This document shows, piece by piece, positions 23,401 to 38,508 of a stretch of 64,000 bases of DNA. Source of the stretch: Oscheius onirici (lineage: Eukaryota > Nematoda > Chromadorea > Rhabditida > Rhabditidae); the NCBI GenBank assembly GCA_932521025.1, contig OW051470.1:10278501-10342500 (forward strand). Direction: 5' to 3'. The notes beneath the pieces were generated by a model that was not told the origin of the DNA, did not search any database, and was given only the letters and a program-made list of their open reading frames with translations. Each line of letters opens with the position of its first letter. Position 1 is the stretch's first letter. The position numbers and the translations under genes are program-made.

Positions 23401-26110
23401 GCTCTGAGGGATAGTCGAAACGACAGAGTAGTTCTTCTCAACCTCGACTAGTTTGATTGGTAAACTGCTCTGAAGAAGAAATTGTATACTCTCAAATTCT
23501 ACAGTACCTTTACAATGACGTAGTCAATTGGAAGGACCAGTTCAATGGTCAAAGTATAGGCTCCAAATTCGGGATTGAAGTCAAAAGACTCGTGAACCTG
23601 AGGAGAGTAAGAGTTTTGTGGGAGAGTACCTGGAAATGAGGAATGTAGGCAGCGGTCGAGCCATCCCGGAGAGTCATCTCAGTGTACCGTTGCCTTTCCT
23701 CATTGACTTTCGTCTCCAGTTCTTCTATCTCTGATCTGGAAGAGTACTCTCTATCTCTCAGACCCTACCGTAGCTGTTGAACCTTGACGCTGACATTTGA
23801 GGCGGTTGCTGTTCCAGGAGCCATGATGGCAGCCTTGCACAGAGAAAAGACCCAGCCAGTAAAAGTACACACAATGATCTCATCGTGCTCCTTGTGACTT
23901 ACTCTCCCGCAGGAGATGCTTGTAATGGACTCATCGGCATTCTGATGAACATTACAGTAAGTTCAGCTCAGCAAATTTACAAAAACGCCAGCCAAAGTGG
24001 CCGTGTCGTCTTCGGCAATGGTGTAGATTTCAATCATTCCGTCCTCTTTTCCAAGGATCAAGTCCTGTTTCTGGCTGTCCATGAAGGGATAGTAGGTCAT
24101 GGTTGTTACAGCTGAACTTGCGTAACAAAAAGAGTCATTTGACTCACCGCTGATGGTACTCGTATTCAGTTCCCAGATGATTCCCCTTCTCTGATCTTTT
24201 GCTTCAGAACTGGCAATGTTGACCAGTCCAATTCGACCTGTCTTGGTTCCGTACATCACAAACTGACGCGTTGGACCTCCGTCTCCCAGATGAAGGACGA
24301 GAGTACAGGGCACGTCACGGAGATCGATCTGAACAACTGGGATGAATCCACATGAGCCTATGGATCAAGGAGAAGAGTCTGGGACAAAATGTCTTTGAAC
24401 TTACAGCCAGGGATGGTTCCGGATAGCGCCAATTTGAATTTTGTTGCGCACCAACTCGTAATACATAGGGCCTGCGTATCGGCAACTACCGTAGTTAAAT
24501 GTTGGTGCGCAGCCAAATTCAAATTGGCGCTATCTGGAAATCCGGTATCCGCCCATCCCTGCTTACAGCATAAGCCAAGGTGGACTTTTCTGCGACTTTG
24601 ATAGTAGCATCTGTACAGGCCAGAACTGCTGTGAAGGGTCGACTGGCCCAGGCGCCTCCTTCCTGAAGACAGACCACGTCCATAATTTCGTCGCTGCTCA
24701 ACAAGAACTAAAAAGACAGTTTTTTAAATTGTTCTCTCGACTCACATCAGTATCCTGGCAGTCGTGGTAGTGATTGTAGCTCTTCCTTCCAGTCACGACC
24801 AGTTCAACTCCCCAGATGAACCTAAATCTTTGGTGACTTTCAATTAAACTTTTCTCACATTCTTCTCGCCGGCTCGGCCATATTTGTCTCGAATGTGAAG
24901 AAATTCTTGCCCTTCTTGTTTATTCCTCTTACTGTGTTGTCGGCAACGACAAAAACCTTGTCATGTAGTGTTCCTACAGCTCCACCGAGACAAACAGCGG
25001 AGACAGTTGGTCCGGGCGGCGTCTTGTAGACGATCTAAAGAGGTTTTGGGTAGTCAGTTTAATTCTGTTCGCTAGTCAAAGTTCAGTCAGAAAAGTACTG
25101 CATTACTCAATTAGAAAGACAGTACAATACTCAAATGGATCCAAGAAGATGGACGAAAGTACTCTCAGAATGGATTCCACTGGAGGGAAGAAGGCACAGA
25201 GGAGGACCACGAATAAGATGGACCGACGAGGTGACAAGAGCAGTCGGACACACTTGTTCAGGAAGACGGAGCAGGAATGGAAGAACGCCAGACATGCACT
25301 CGCCACAGGCTTGATATTGCAATAAACATAAACAATGGACAAGAGAAAAGATTTCCAGTAGTTGAACTGTAAAACCCTCGCAGCTCGCTCCAGGAGCATT
25401 TTCAAGACTCGAGACTAGCTGCATTGGATTCAGCGTAAAATTTTTCCTCAATTGATTATTCAAGTCTCATTCCAAATTTCTATGCAACTGTTCCTAATAC
25501 CTAATAAGAACTGTTTGCGGCCTCTGAGCAACTTTCACTGTGAGCAACGCATTTTAGAGCTTCGCGATGTTTCGCAAAGTTGTAGATCTCTCCAAGAGTT
25601 ATAGCTTTACAGAGTTGGAAAATGCAAGCATGAGCTAGAAAAGGGAGATTTATTCTCAAAGTTCCGGAATTTTGATGGAAACCTACTCGCCTTTGAGTAA
25701 AATCAGAACAAAGAAGAGTTCCAGAGCAATGCTCTCTCCCCCGCCTTTCGATGCATCCCCGGAATCGAGCGCGAGTAGAGCTCAATATCAACCTTGTTTG
25801 GGGTTTCGGTCAAACAAGGCAGGAGACAAGCACATACCTACACCATAGCTCTTTAATAGTTTAGACTATTTGTTCAAAAATACCTGTGTATCGTTGTTCT
25901 TCCTCTGAATGCAGATAACACTGCCATTCTCGCCTCCAATGACAATCTGAACGTACTTTTTATTCATTGTCACTAATATCCTACCTTGTCCAAATTACCT
26001 TTACTCTTTAGCTTTTCTTCTACAGGAACTACTTTCATACATCCTCTAGAAGTTGTTCCAACTTGAGCAAAATCCGTTCGGTAGAGGTGGAGATCAGGAG
26101 CGACGACCAT
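20418..26110 (-). CDS. BBS7: Bardet-Biedl syndrome 7 protein, BBSome subunit
   Basis: A 734-aa BBSome subunit that moves membrane cargo in cilia. Eighteen exons: 25985-26110, 25884-25946, 24859-25034, 24746-24821, 24567-24707, 24148-24328, 23981-24111, 23769-23941, 23630-23735, 23508-23597, 23395-23469, 23217-23354, 21927-22017, 21715-21856, 21568-21677, 21391-21494, 20631-20738 and 20418-20591. The N-terminal beta-propeller shows DKIVIGGENGSVICIQRK, FVMYGTKTGRIGLVNI and DLILGKEDGMIEIY. The coiled coil EIEELETKVNEERQRY follows. The C-terminal part matches human BBS7 at FKSDNISTITIIRDM and DINEESVAHCLKLLDTRMKIL. Length is near the human 715 aa. Intron 12 (22018-23216) hosts a plus-strand peptide gene, intron 2 a retrotransposon fragment, and intron 5 a MITE that duplicated the splice donor. 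Confidence 0.93.
22137..23141 (+). CDS. Nested gene in BBS7 intron 12: 68-aa secreted cysteine-rich peptide
   Basis: Three exons (22137-22238, 22995-23047, 23090-23141) encode 68 residues on the strand opposite BBS7. A strong signal peptide (RSLVLLLLALFLAAVVSAG) is followed by a short propeptide, a KR site, and a C-terminal domain ALDKCGCNMGCFYSSARE plus CMSCCSLAL. The cysteine pattern is C-x-C-x3-C-x7-C-x2-CC, six cysteines able to form three disulfides. It loosely recalls trissin-like or toxin-fold peptides, but I cannot assign a family. Intron 1 (755 bp) contains the second copy of the 272-bp repeat. All splice sites are canonical and phases agree. Confidence 0.75.
22258..22529. repeat. 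272-bp dispersed repeat, copy 2 (nested peptide gene intron 1, inside BBS7 intron 12)
   Basis: Identical to 18621-18892, same orientation, 3.6 kb away. Flanking bases differ from the first base outside on both sides, so it moved as a unit and is not part of a longer duplication. Confidence 0.9.
24408..24561. mobile_element. 154-bp hAT-type MITE at the BBS7 intron 5 splice donor
   Basis: Terminal inverted repeats start CAGGGATGG and extend imperfectly into an inner palindrome with 30-bp arms beginning GCGCCAATTTGAATTT. The flanks are perfect 8-bp direct repeats CTTACAGC (24400-24407 and 24562-24569), the hAT target-duplication size. On the BBS7 coding strand this duplicated motif reads GCT|GTAAG, the intron's own donor. 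Confidence 0.88.
25146..25322 (+). mobile_element. Non-LTR retrotransposon fragment (RT C-terminus) in BBS7 intron 2
   Basis: A frame at 25146-25260 reads RRWTKVLSEWIPLEGRRHRG, then GGPRIRWTDEVTRAVG. After one frameshift it continues EQEWKNARHALATG and stops. This arrangement (W-P...GRP..RW.D, then EWKN.RHALA) is typical of the extreme C-terminus of endonuclease/reverse-transcriptase polyproteins of RTE/Jockey-like elements. Only the 3' end is present, as expected after incomplete target-primed insertion. Confidence 0.75.
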
Positions 26111-27510
26111 TTTGCCGAGGGAGAGGGTAAAGAGACTGCTGCAGGCTTGTTGTTCTTGTTGCTATGGAGACATGTCGATGGCGGTAAAGATTGGGATTCA
26201 AAAGGTTGTTTACGAGGAAATATATTGGGAAATGACACGCAAAGAAATAGCAGAACAGTCCAAGCTGAAAATGAATCAATCGAAAAGAACAGCGAAGCTT
26301 CAATAGACGTGACGAAACTTGTCAATTCTAAACTTAAGTATTTATCAAGTCTTGTTAACTCTAAATCTTAGAAGAAACAGTATTCTAGCTAGACCTTCTC
26401 TGCTCTGCTGTTGTCTGTCCCCTCTTCAACAGGTCAGGTGTTTCTACTTTTTCTACCCTGACGGAACCGACGACACAGACAATGCGAACAGTACTTGTTT
26501 TCTGTTGACCAAAGAGAGACGGCAATGTGACAATCAGTTGTGAATCCGCCACAATTGACAGCCTTCGAAAGACGGTGCCATGCTCAGTTTTTTTTTCGAA
26601 AGACGGTGCCATGCTCAGTTTTCCCCGGTGCTTTGGGCATCTCCTTGAATTCACAGCGGTGTTTGGTATAGTTCTTGGAGACCCTTGGACCATTGGGGAG
26701 GACTGATAGTTCTCTTCTACGCGCCAAAATTAATACTGACAGTCTTATTGTAAAATGTACTTTTTTGCCGTTTTGCTCTTTTTTCTCCGTTTTCAGAAGT
26801 CGAATCTGAAGTCTGGGATGGAAAATGACGAGTCTATCATCACAGGATCGAAGTTTTTCAATTATCTGCTGCTCGCTTGCGCCGTTTTCATCTACAAATT
26901 AAGTCAAATCAGTTCCTTCAACTTCTGCTCTTCCAAACCCAAAACTCTCGTTTGCTCTTCCTTTCACATTTTGACTAGGATCCATGTCCGAAAGGCTTCA
27001 GTCGTGGGCAATGCGGGTATTGAACTCTCTGGAGTTTAAGTCTCTGAAGTACGCTTCTCCTGGCGGTAGATGCGAGTGGAGGGTTACGATCCGAGCTTCT
27101 CCAGTGCTAGTTGGACCGGGACAGGCTATGCTGGCGAGAAATGCCAGGGTAGACTACCTTCGTGTACTACCACCCGGGATTGAACTTGCGATCGCTTTCT
27201 TCATAGACTGTCATCCCATCCACTTGACTATCCGGGCATCAACATAACCTAATCCAAACACGTTGTCACAGCAAAACAAATCCGATAGCTCTCCTAGCAC
27301 CTCACTATTCTTGAACAAAATAGCGCACATCTTCCGAAAACCTCAACCAGCTGGTCAAATGAAGTCGAAGCAGACATACCAACACAACAAACACCACCCG
27401 AGCCACCTAATAACTAGCCAGCCCCGGGGAAGAGTAGGGGGAAATAAACACGATTAGCGATCTGTAAAGATCGCTAATAAAAGAAATCTGAATTTATATT
27501 TTAAAAAAAT
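26111..27510. other. Gene-poor region with repeats upstream of BBS7
   Basis: No gene is recognised. It holds a direct duplication of about 26 bp (CGAAAGACGGTGCCATGCTC at 26565 and again at 26597). At 27172-27241 on the minus strand a tRNA-like segment has an A box (TAGTCAAGTGG), a four-base D stem, a B box (AGTTCAATCCC) and pairing acceptor ends, but no proper anticodon arm. This is probably a decayed tRNA-derived SINE. Confidence 0.45.
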
Positions 27511-27906
27511 GGTAATACTCGAGCTGGCAACCCCCTCAGTTCAAATGTTTGGCGCGTCAACCCCCTGGTGTTCATTTTTTATGTTTTTACCCCTTTCCAC
27601 CCATTTTTACACTTTCTGAGTATGTTTATCGAATTCTACGCCTAAAACAACCCCTAGAATCCGAACACTGCTCAAAATTTGAGCGAAATAGGCAATCTTT
27701 GCCTACTATTGTTCCCACGAGTTTTCTTCGAAAATCAAGGGTTTTTCTTTGTAGTTTTCGGATTGGTTGTTTTAGGCGTAGAATTCGATAAACATACTCA
27801 GAAAGTGTAAAAATGGGTGGAAAGGGGTAAAAACATAAAAAATGAACACCAGGGGGTTGACGCGGCAAACATTTGAACTGAGAGGGTTGCCAGCTCGAGT
27901 ATTACC
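27511..27906. mobile_element. 396-bp fold-back MITE
   Basis: Long inverted arms of about 150 bp begin GGTAATACTCGAGCTGGC and converge on a short spacer near 27660-27755. It is flanked by AAAAAAAT on both sides (27503-27510 and 27907-27914), an 8-bp but low-complexity duplication. Similar open frames on opposite strands (27549-27791, 27626-27868) are a consequence of the arm symmetry. Confidence 0.85.
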
Positions 27907-27914
27907 AAAAAAAT

Positions 27915-28632
27915 ATGTATAAACAAAACAAAATATCAAAACAGTTCGCCTGGCTGGAAAAAATGGAGACTTCTTCGGGGATGGCCCCAGCGGACGATGA
28001 CTCCGGCCCGAGAAGACGGCGACGTCCACTCTCCGGTCTCCCTGGAAAATTGATTGTTATAGCACAAAAATAACAAAAACCAACCATTCTGCCCGACAGA
28101 AATTTCCGGAGACTTTGACGTTAAAAAAACAGAAAAAGAAGAGGGGAAGAAAACGCAAAAGCATGAAGCAAATTGAGCTCGCCGAGCTCCCGCCCGGACA
28201 TTCAAAACGTGAAAAAGCGCCAACAAGAAGAAATACACAATCCTCTACAGCTTTCACTCTTTTCCACTTACTAACTTTCATTCTCACACTCGAGCCCTCC
28301 TAAAACGTCTTAATCCAGAGAAAATCACTGCGCGTGACTCCCACTGCGCGTAGAAACAACGACCGGCTAATTAGCCAATACTTCACCGCATTTTCACATG
28401 AAAGCTCACACGAGCCACACTTTCTTGTTCTCAGGTTTGTTTTGGCTCGGTGTGGGGCCTCCTTTGACCCGTGGCTAGTACACAACAGCGTCCTTGGAGG
28501 TTTCCTAACCAATGGGTCTTTTTGGGCTTCCCAATGTCACTTGGCCCATGGCGTTCTCTGATTATCCCTATCCCTTACCCCGCGCTCCCCCACCTTCCGC
28601 GAGATTCAGCCCAATCTCATCATCGCCGCAGG
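27915..28632. other. Intergenic upstream of the eEF1A pseudogene
   Basis: No gene is recognised. A short GC-rich frame starts at 27963 (METSSGMAPADDD) but ends after 37 codons and has no supported continuation. The position where eEF1A 5' exons would be expected contains no eEF1A sequence. Confidence 0.4.
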
Positions 28633-30300
28633 AAGTTTGAGACGGCTAAGTTCTACGTGACTATCATAGATGTATAATAAAACCCAAAAAATGAACCTAA
28701 AAATGACTTACAGGCTCCCGGTCACCGCGATTTCATCATGAACATGATCACCGGTACCTCTCAAGCCGATTGCGCAGTCCTCGTCGATGCCTGTGGAACT
28801 GGAGAGTTCGAAGCCGGAATCTCCAAGAACGGCCAAACTCGCGAACACGCCCTGCTCGCCCAAACTCTGGGAGTCAAGCAGATAATCGTCGCCTGGTAAG
28901 TTTCCTATGTTTTTCTGTCCTTTGTCCCCACTTTCGACTTATTCTCGTATTGGTGGTGTTACTATCGACATTAAGTTCTTGCAGAAGATAGATGAGACAA
29001 ACACAAAATGCTCTCTAATTAAAGCGCTGTGGTTCTATCAGTTGTCCGGGACCTCGAGCATTAGCTTTTGAATTTGGAGAAGTTTTGACTTGTAGTAGGC
29101 AACTGAAACGACAAGTAAATGGATAACTGCCAGAAAACAGTTCGAGAAGAGAGTTCAGGTCGTTCCGAAGGAGCGTTGCACTGGTATATGTGTACATGGT
29201 CGTGTACATGTAATATCTGCAACTTAATAGCCTTCCTTTCCAACCAGCAATCTTATTCCCTACTTTATCCCGTATTGAACTGTCATTTTTCAGCAACAAG
29301 ATGGATTCCGCCGAGCCTCCTTTCTCCGAGAAGCGTTTCGACGAGATCGTCACTAAAGTCAAGTCCTCCATCAAGAAAATTGGATATGCTCCTCAGACAA
29401 TCCCGGTAATTTTTTAATCTTTTCCCAGTAACTTTGATGGTTTCAGTTCGTGCCTATCTCCGGATTCAACGGCGACAAAATGCTGGAACCCTCTAGCAAC
29501 ATGACGTAGTACAAGGGCTGGTCCGTCGAGCGAAAGGAAGGAAATGCATCTGGAAAGACGCTGATCGAGGCTTTGGACACTGTCATCCCGCCCCAGTGTC
29601 TCACCGACCGTCCTCTTCGTCTCCCTCTCCAAGACGTCTACAAGATCGGAGGAATCGGAACTGTCCCGGTCGAGACCGGAGTCATCAAGCCCGGAATGGT
29701 CGTCACTTTCGCTCCTCAGAACGTCACCACTGAAGTCAAGTCTGTCGAGGTAGATTTTTTACCGTTGCTTAGTTTACTAAAGTTATTTAGATGCACCACG
29801 AGTCTCTCCCTGAAGCTACTCCTGGAGACAACGTCGGTTTTAACGTCAAGAACGTCTCGGTCAAGGACATCCGCCGTGGATCGGTCTGCTCCGGCTCGAA
29901 GCATGACCCTGCCAAGGAGGCTCGGTTCTTCACCGCTCAGGTAACGCGTGTCCTTCTTTCTCTTATAATCAATATCTTTAGGTCATCGTTATGAACCACC
30001 CTGGACAGATTGCTGCCGACTACACGCCCGTTCTCGACTGTCACACGGCTCACCGGAATTGTCGAGCTCATTCCAACCAAGCCACTGTGCGTTGAGAGCT
30101 TCACGGACTACGCTCCTCTTGGACGTTTTGCTGTCCGCGACATGAGACAGGTAAACTTTTCTTATGAAATTTGGTTACTCTCAAACTTGCAGACAGTCGC
30201 CGTCGGAGTCATCAAGGGCGTCACCAAGGACAACGGATCTGATGGAAAGGTCACGAAGAGCGCCGCTAAAGCCGGAGGAGCTGCCGGAAAGAAAAAGTAA
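28633..30300 (+). pseudogene. Intron-containing eEF1A pseudogene
   Basis: The sequence matches translation elongation factor 1-alpha from KFETAKFYVTIID to the C-terminal GAAGKKK. Exon-like blocks are 28633-28671, 28714-28895, 29294-29405, 29447-29749, 29791-29940, 29982-30150 and 30193-30300. The 5' part, including the GTP-binding P-loop, is absent. Three further lesions disable it: a TAG at 29507-29509 where SSNMPWYKGW is expected, loss of three residues in TVPV(GRV)ETG, and a deletion near 30053 that removes about 30 residues after DCHTAH and shifts frame. Introns are retained, so it arose by DNA duplication, not by retroposition. Otherwise the sequence is well conserved, suggesting recent decay. 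An AATAAA lies at about 30324. Confidence 0.88.
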
Positions 30301-32573
30301 ACCTTTGTTATATTTCATTGCCCAATAAAGCATGAATAGTTACCTTGTATTCGTTTTCATGCATAACAACTTTCCTCGTAAGATCTCCCACCATAGACTC
30401 TGTCTATCTCTCTTTCAGCCACACTCTTAGCAGCTTCTCAGTCGCCGCCTACAGCCGGTTGTCGATCCCATCGAATCCCAGCTGCTTTTCATGGTGACCG
30501 TGACCTTGAGAGTATATTCACTCTCCTCTTCCTGAGGCCGGTCGGCACTTTCTCTCTTCCTTCTGCCATTGCGCTCCTCCCTCTCAAAGCTTCCATTTCG
30601 ACACTCATTTCGTGTGTGTTTAGACCGTCTTCGGATAGAAGTAGAGAACCAGTTCATTCCTTCTTTTTGTGGGAGAACTACAGCAAGGCTTGTTCTTTCC
30701 AGAATCAATCACCAGACTTTGAGGCTTCTTTTGTTTCGATCTTTCATCGGTGAATTTTTGTATTTTTTGGACAAGTAATGAAAGGAATCTGCTATTGATC
30801 AGTCTGGCTTGGTGTCACAAACTTTCCATTCTTGAACTTTTATAGTTTGATGCAAAAAAACTTAATCAGAACATTGAGCTTCTTGAATTTGCCTTTTGCT
30901 ATTAAAGTAAATTCATCTGTTCGAGCTAAAGTTTTCCTTTTTTTTCGATTCTCTATCTTAAACCCTTTTTCCTGATTTTAGCCAAGGCTTGCTCATTCCC
31001 TGGCTCCAGTTCTACTGTATTTTCTCTAAAGATCTAGAGCATTGCCCAGTTTCTTTCGAATCTGTATTGTTCCACTCAAGACTGGTAGAAGGAAAATAGT
31101 GGTACGAGAACCGAAAATAAGTTTCGGTCAGTATGAAAAGACTGCCGCTGTAACGCTTCTTTGTCTCCCTCTCTCTCTTCCTCCGAACCCGCTTAACTTT
31201 TTCATACAATTAGACGCTGTAAAACAGCTGATGAGAGTACATCATCCTCTCTGCCTTCAGGTTCCGTCTGCCATCCGCGACTCCCGAGAGAGATCCCGTT
31301 CCGCTACGCACAGTCTTTTTGAAACGGCGACCCGTTGCGCAATCCGAAAAGCCCCCGAAATGGCTGCATGGCGTCAAAACCCGATTCAGCTCTCTCCGTA
31401 TCTCTAAAATGTTTCATGTTTGTTTCTTTCCTGGGTAAACAGAGATGGGCAAGGCTGATGAAAGTTTCTGGGGAGAAAAGAAGGTGCCAAAGATGGGATT
31501 ACCTGATACATGGACGGCGAAAAAGCAGTGAAAGGATCTTCCGATTGTTTTCAGTCTGTAAAAAGCTTTTGGACTATCTGGCTCTATTCTTTTGGATCCT
31601 TTTGAATACAAACGGCCTAGGAAACTGCAACAGACAGATATGAGAACTTCTTTGTCCATTAACTCCAACTTCCAGTAAATTTCAATCAATTAGTCTCTTT
31701 TTGAAACTTTTGGAGTGAAATAGGCTATGAGATGAGAACTTTCTAGAGTAGATTCATAATATACCAGTGCCACGCTACTTCGGAACAACCTGAACGGCCT
31801 TTTTTGTGTTGCGACTGTTTTCTGACAGTTAACCATTTATGGTTTGGTCAAAAAAAAAAGCTAAGCTTTCTGTTGTTATTCCGGTCTCGCAGCGAATTAA
31901 ATGGGTTACGGTCCAGCTCTTTTTTTTTTTTTTTTTTTTGAACAAACCATACTTGCCATATCATTTGCCTACGGCAGCTAACAACAACTTCTCCAAGTTC
32001 ATGTCAAAAAAATCAAATTCAATCTAATGCTCGAAGTCACGGACACAAACAAACTGACAGAACTACAGACACCATAGCGCTAGAGCGCATTTTTTGTTTT
32101 GTCTATCCTCTGCAAGATTATAGAACGTAAGCCTGATATCTCTGGCCCCTCAGATTTGACCCGCACGCAATTGAGCTTGCTCTGCCGTTGATTACGGTTT
32201 AAACTTTATCTTTTTTTATCCTTTGCAAGAATTTGAACGACATATTATGCTGTCCTTCCACTCCCGAGATCTCTAGTTCCTAATCCGAGGATCCACACCG
32301 TGGACAGCCTGTTCTCTTGAAGGGGAGACGGTGAGAGAGTACATATATGCCGGGAAGGCAAAGCTCCTTGGCAGATCCCGATTACAGCAGTTGCCAAGAC
32401 CCTGGGGCCGGTTTCAGGCAAGACAAGGTCGTCTCTCTCTCCTCTAGGCGCTTCATTTGTTTGTCTGTTTTCTCGCCGGTCAAGGGTCCTCATGAGTCTA
32501 TTCAAAGTGTCCTCTCGACTCGAAACTGAAACGAATCCTGACAACAGACCCCCCTTATTTTCAGAGTGCATGC
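30301..32573. other. 2.3-kb gene-free region upstream of the astacin gene
   Basis: No protein or RNA gene is recognised. A run of about 20 T lies near 31920. A TTTTCAG site at 32558-32564 near the next start codon fits a trans-splice acceptor. Confidence 0.45.
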
Positions 32574-34554
<1,981 letters not shown>

Positions 34555-35014
34555 TAGCTAGTTTAGGTGAGTTGACTACTTTAAATCGTTCTCATGAGCC
34601 TAATGAGTAAAAGAGAGGAAGACTTTTTCCAGGAATCTCGTTCTAGTCAAGTGTCTCTACTTCAGCAGCTTCCCGCGTAGACAAGAATACGGGTATAACC
34701 TGCCGGGTTGAATAAAGTCAGAGAATGATCGTGTTTATTGTCATATTATGGCTTTTGAAGTTTTTGAGAGATGGACAATGTGTGGTTATGCGAAAGAAGC
34801 GGACCCATATAGGAACATGTCGTTTGAACTGACAAAATGCAGAGATTCTTGTACGGGATCGTACCCTGTAAAGGTGGAAACAACTAAATGGCATCAGGCA
34901 CAAAAAGAAGGAACTACATGTGGACTGAGGCACTGTATCTCACGTGACTGTGAGGCATACTCCATCGGGATGGTCGGTACTGAAAGATTACTGTAATATC
35001 TCAGTGTCAGCATG
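34555..35014. other. Intergenic between astacin and PLXDC
   Basis: A plus-strand frame at 34748-34996 encodes 82 residues with seven cysteines (for example FELTKCRDSCTGSYP and TTCGLRHCISRDCEAYS). It has no signal peptide or family I recognise. A signal-like frame (MIVFIVILWLLKFLRDGQC) starts at 34725 in another phase, but I could not join the two with splice sites. Confidence 0.35.
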
Positions 35015-35016
35015 TA

Positions 35017-35239
35017 CCGTATTTCTTCTAATAGAAGCACCCCTGTACGCAATTACGTAAGCATTTTTTTTTCGGGGTGAAAACATAATTTCTAAATTTA
35101 TATTTTATTTTTCCTTGGTAGCTGAAATGCCTACCTGTATGGGAAAAATAGTCGGAAAGTTGGGAAATTTTTATTATCAACCCGAAAAAAAATGCGTACG
35201 TAATTGCGTACAGGGGTGCTTCTATTAGAGCTTTTACGG
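35017..35239. mobile_element. 223-bp Tc1/mariner-type MITE
   Basis: Inverted repeats of about 60 bp begin CCGTA and include CTAATAGAAGCACCCCTGTA. The element sits between TA dinucleotides (35015-35016 and 35240-35241). It lies 12 bp beyond the PLXDC stop codon, so it probably provides part of that gene's 3' UTR. Confidence 0.85.
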
Positions 35240-35250
35240 TATTCTACTTT

Positions 35251-36925
<1,675 letters not shown>

Positions 36926-37134
36926 TTAGTCTGAAAATTTGTTGAAAAAGGTACGGAAATGTTGAAATATCGCCTGTTTTTAGACAGTTCTTGAACAAAT
37001 TGAAAAGTGGTCAAATCTCGGACCATTTACACGGGAGAAAGAATATAAAACGTGATAAAGATCTGGAAGATCTATGTGGAATGACAACGTAGTGAATATG
37101 CACATATAATCGCAAGAGGAAAGAGACGAGTAAA

Positions 37135-38395
37135 TCAGACAGCTGCAGCCGTTTTGGGCTTTTTGTAGGCCACACGTTCCACCTTGACATCGCCGTTGAT
37201 CAGTCGATAGAGATAGGTTACCACCTAAAAACGAGTTCGTAAAAGGCTCATGATGAAAATTCTTACGTTGTCGGACTGGACGTCCATGAGAGCGAAGGCC
37301 GGCGTAGATTCTCTTAAAATGTTATTGAATTAGAGGTTTTTTTTTATAGATCTAAGCCAAAACTTATTACATTTTTCGCAAATGACCTTTTTAGGGGTGA
37401 AATTATGTGTAGAACTTGGATAACGAGACGAGGCTGTCTGGGATCCGGCAAGACGTTTTTTCCACATTCCGGTCAAAATGCTCGTTTTTACGTGGTAATT
37501 ACGAAAATGTGAACCTCCAAAAAATGAGTAAACTGGTGAAAACAAGCTTTGAAACGTTTTCCACTAAATTATATGGAAAAATTCAAACTGGCGCGGATAT
37601 TCTGCCAGCGAAATTTACAACTGTAAAAGCGCGGGAATTTAATATTTCGAATAAAAAAAATTGAGCGCTCAGACCTTCGTACAAATAGCAATTTCTGGTC
37701 ACCGAGAGAGCAAGTTTCAGCATTTCTTTTGCTTAATTGTTTTTTATGCTTTCTAAGCAAATGCACTAAAGATGAGTCAAAACTAACCCGTCTTTGAGGA
37801 AGGAAAAGGCTCCCGTGGCACTTCCAGGACTGAGGAAGAAACGTCCATCTCGCTCTTCAGACTGGCACTCGTGTGAGAAGCCCGTGACGAGAATGTCGAC
37901 GTCTAGCTGACGGGCCAGCTGATCTAGCATCTAAAATTGGTTTGTTTTAAGAATTATGGGGGTAGATAGTGTAAAAAGGGTTTGATACGAACCCGAGAAT
38001 CGTTCCAGGGAATAATCTGATGTCCATTACAGAGGCCGATTCGAAACTGTCCAACGGTGACCACCTTGCTGTCGGATCCCTTGACCGACTCGTCGTCAAA
38101 GTCGCCGCGAACGATGTGAACATCAGAAGAGAGGGATCTGTAGATAAACTTTTTTCAGGAAAATGACGAGGTGTGAAAGAAAAAAGCAAAGCGAAAACAA
38201 ACCTCAGGTAGTCGACAACCTCTCGGCTGCACAAATTTCCCGTACAAAGAACATGCTGCATCTTGTTCGGGACGAGAAGTTTTCGGAATTTGGTCGGGAT
38301 GTTGGCAGCCCTGTGCGGCATGTGAAAGTCACCAATTACGAGGACCAGCTTAATTTGTTGATCAAATACTCGGAAATGTGAGCAAAACTAACCAT
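37135..38395 (-). CDS. VPS29: Vacuolar protein sorting 29, retromer subunit
   Basis: A 190-aa retromer core subunit for endosome-to-Golgi recycling, with a metallophosphoesterase-like fold. Exons are 38393-38395 (the ATG alone), 38203-38348, 37993-38137, 37788-37930, 37267-37312 and 37135-37224. Family blocks: [55 protein letters not shown] and [23 protein letters not shown]. The motif that reads SGHTH in human VPS29 is TGFSH here, so one metal-ligand histidine is Phe. It begins 113 bp after the NDUFAF7 stop, an operon-like gap. The start codon is a microexon immediately followed by GT. Confidence 0.94.
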
Positions 38396-38508
38396 TTTTC
38401 GCTCTACAGCCTTCAGAAATCTGTAAGAGGAAAGTTAAAAATGGATTTGGACTAGAAACAGGTAAAACTGGAACTCCAGAACAACAGTACACAAAATGAA
38501 TAGAATCT

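Noticed and set aside
26063-26371. 102-codon plus-strand open frame
   Set aside because: It overlaps the antisense of the first BBS7 exon, and has no supporting splice sites or known domain.
34748-34996. Seven-cysteine 82-codon frame as a secreted protein gene
   Set aside because: No signal peptide in frame and no splice sites joining the nearby signal-like frame; left as an open possibility only.
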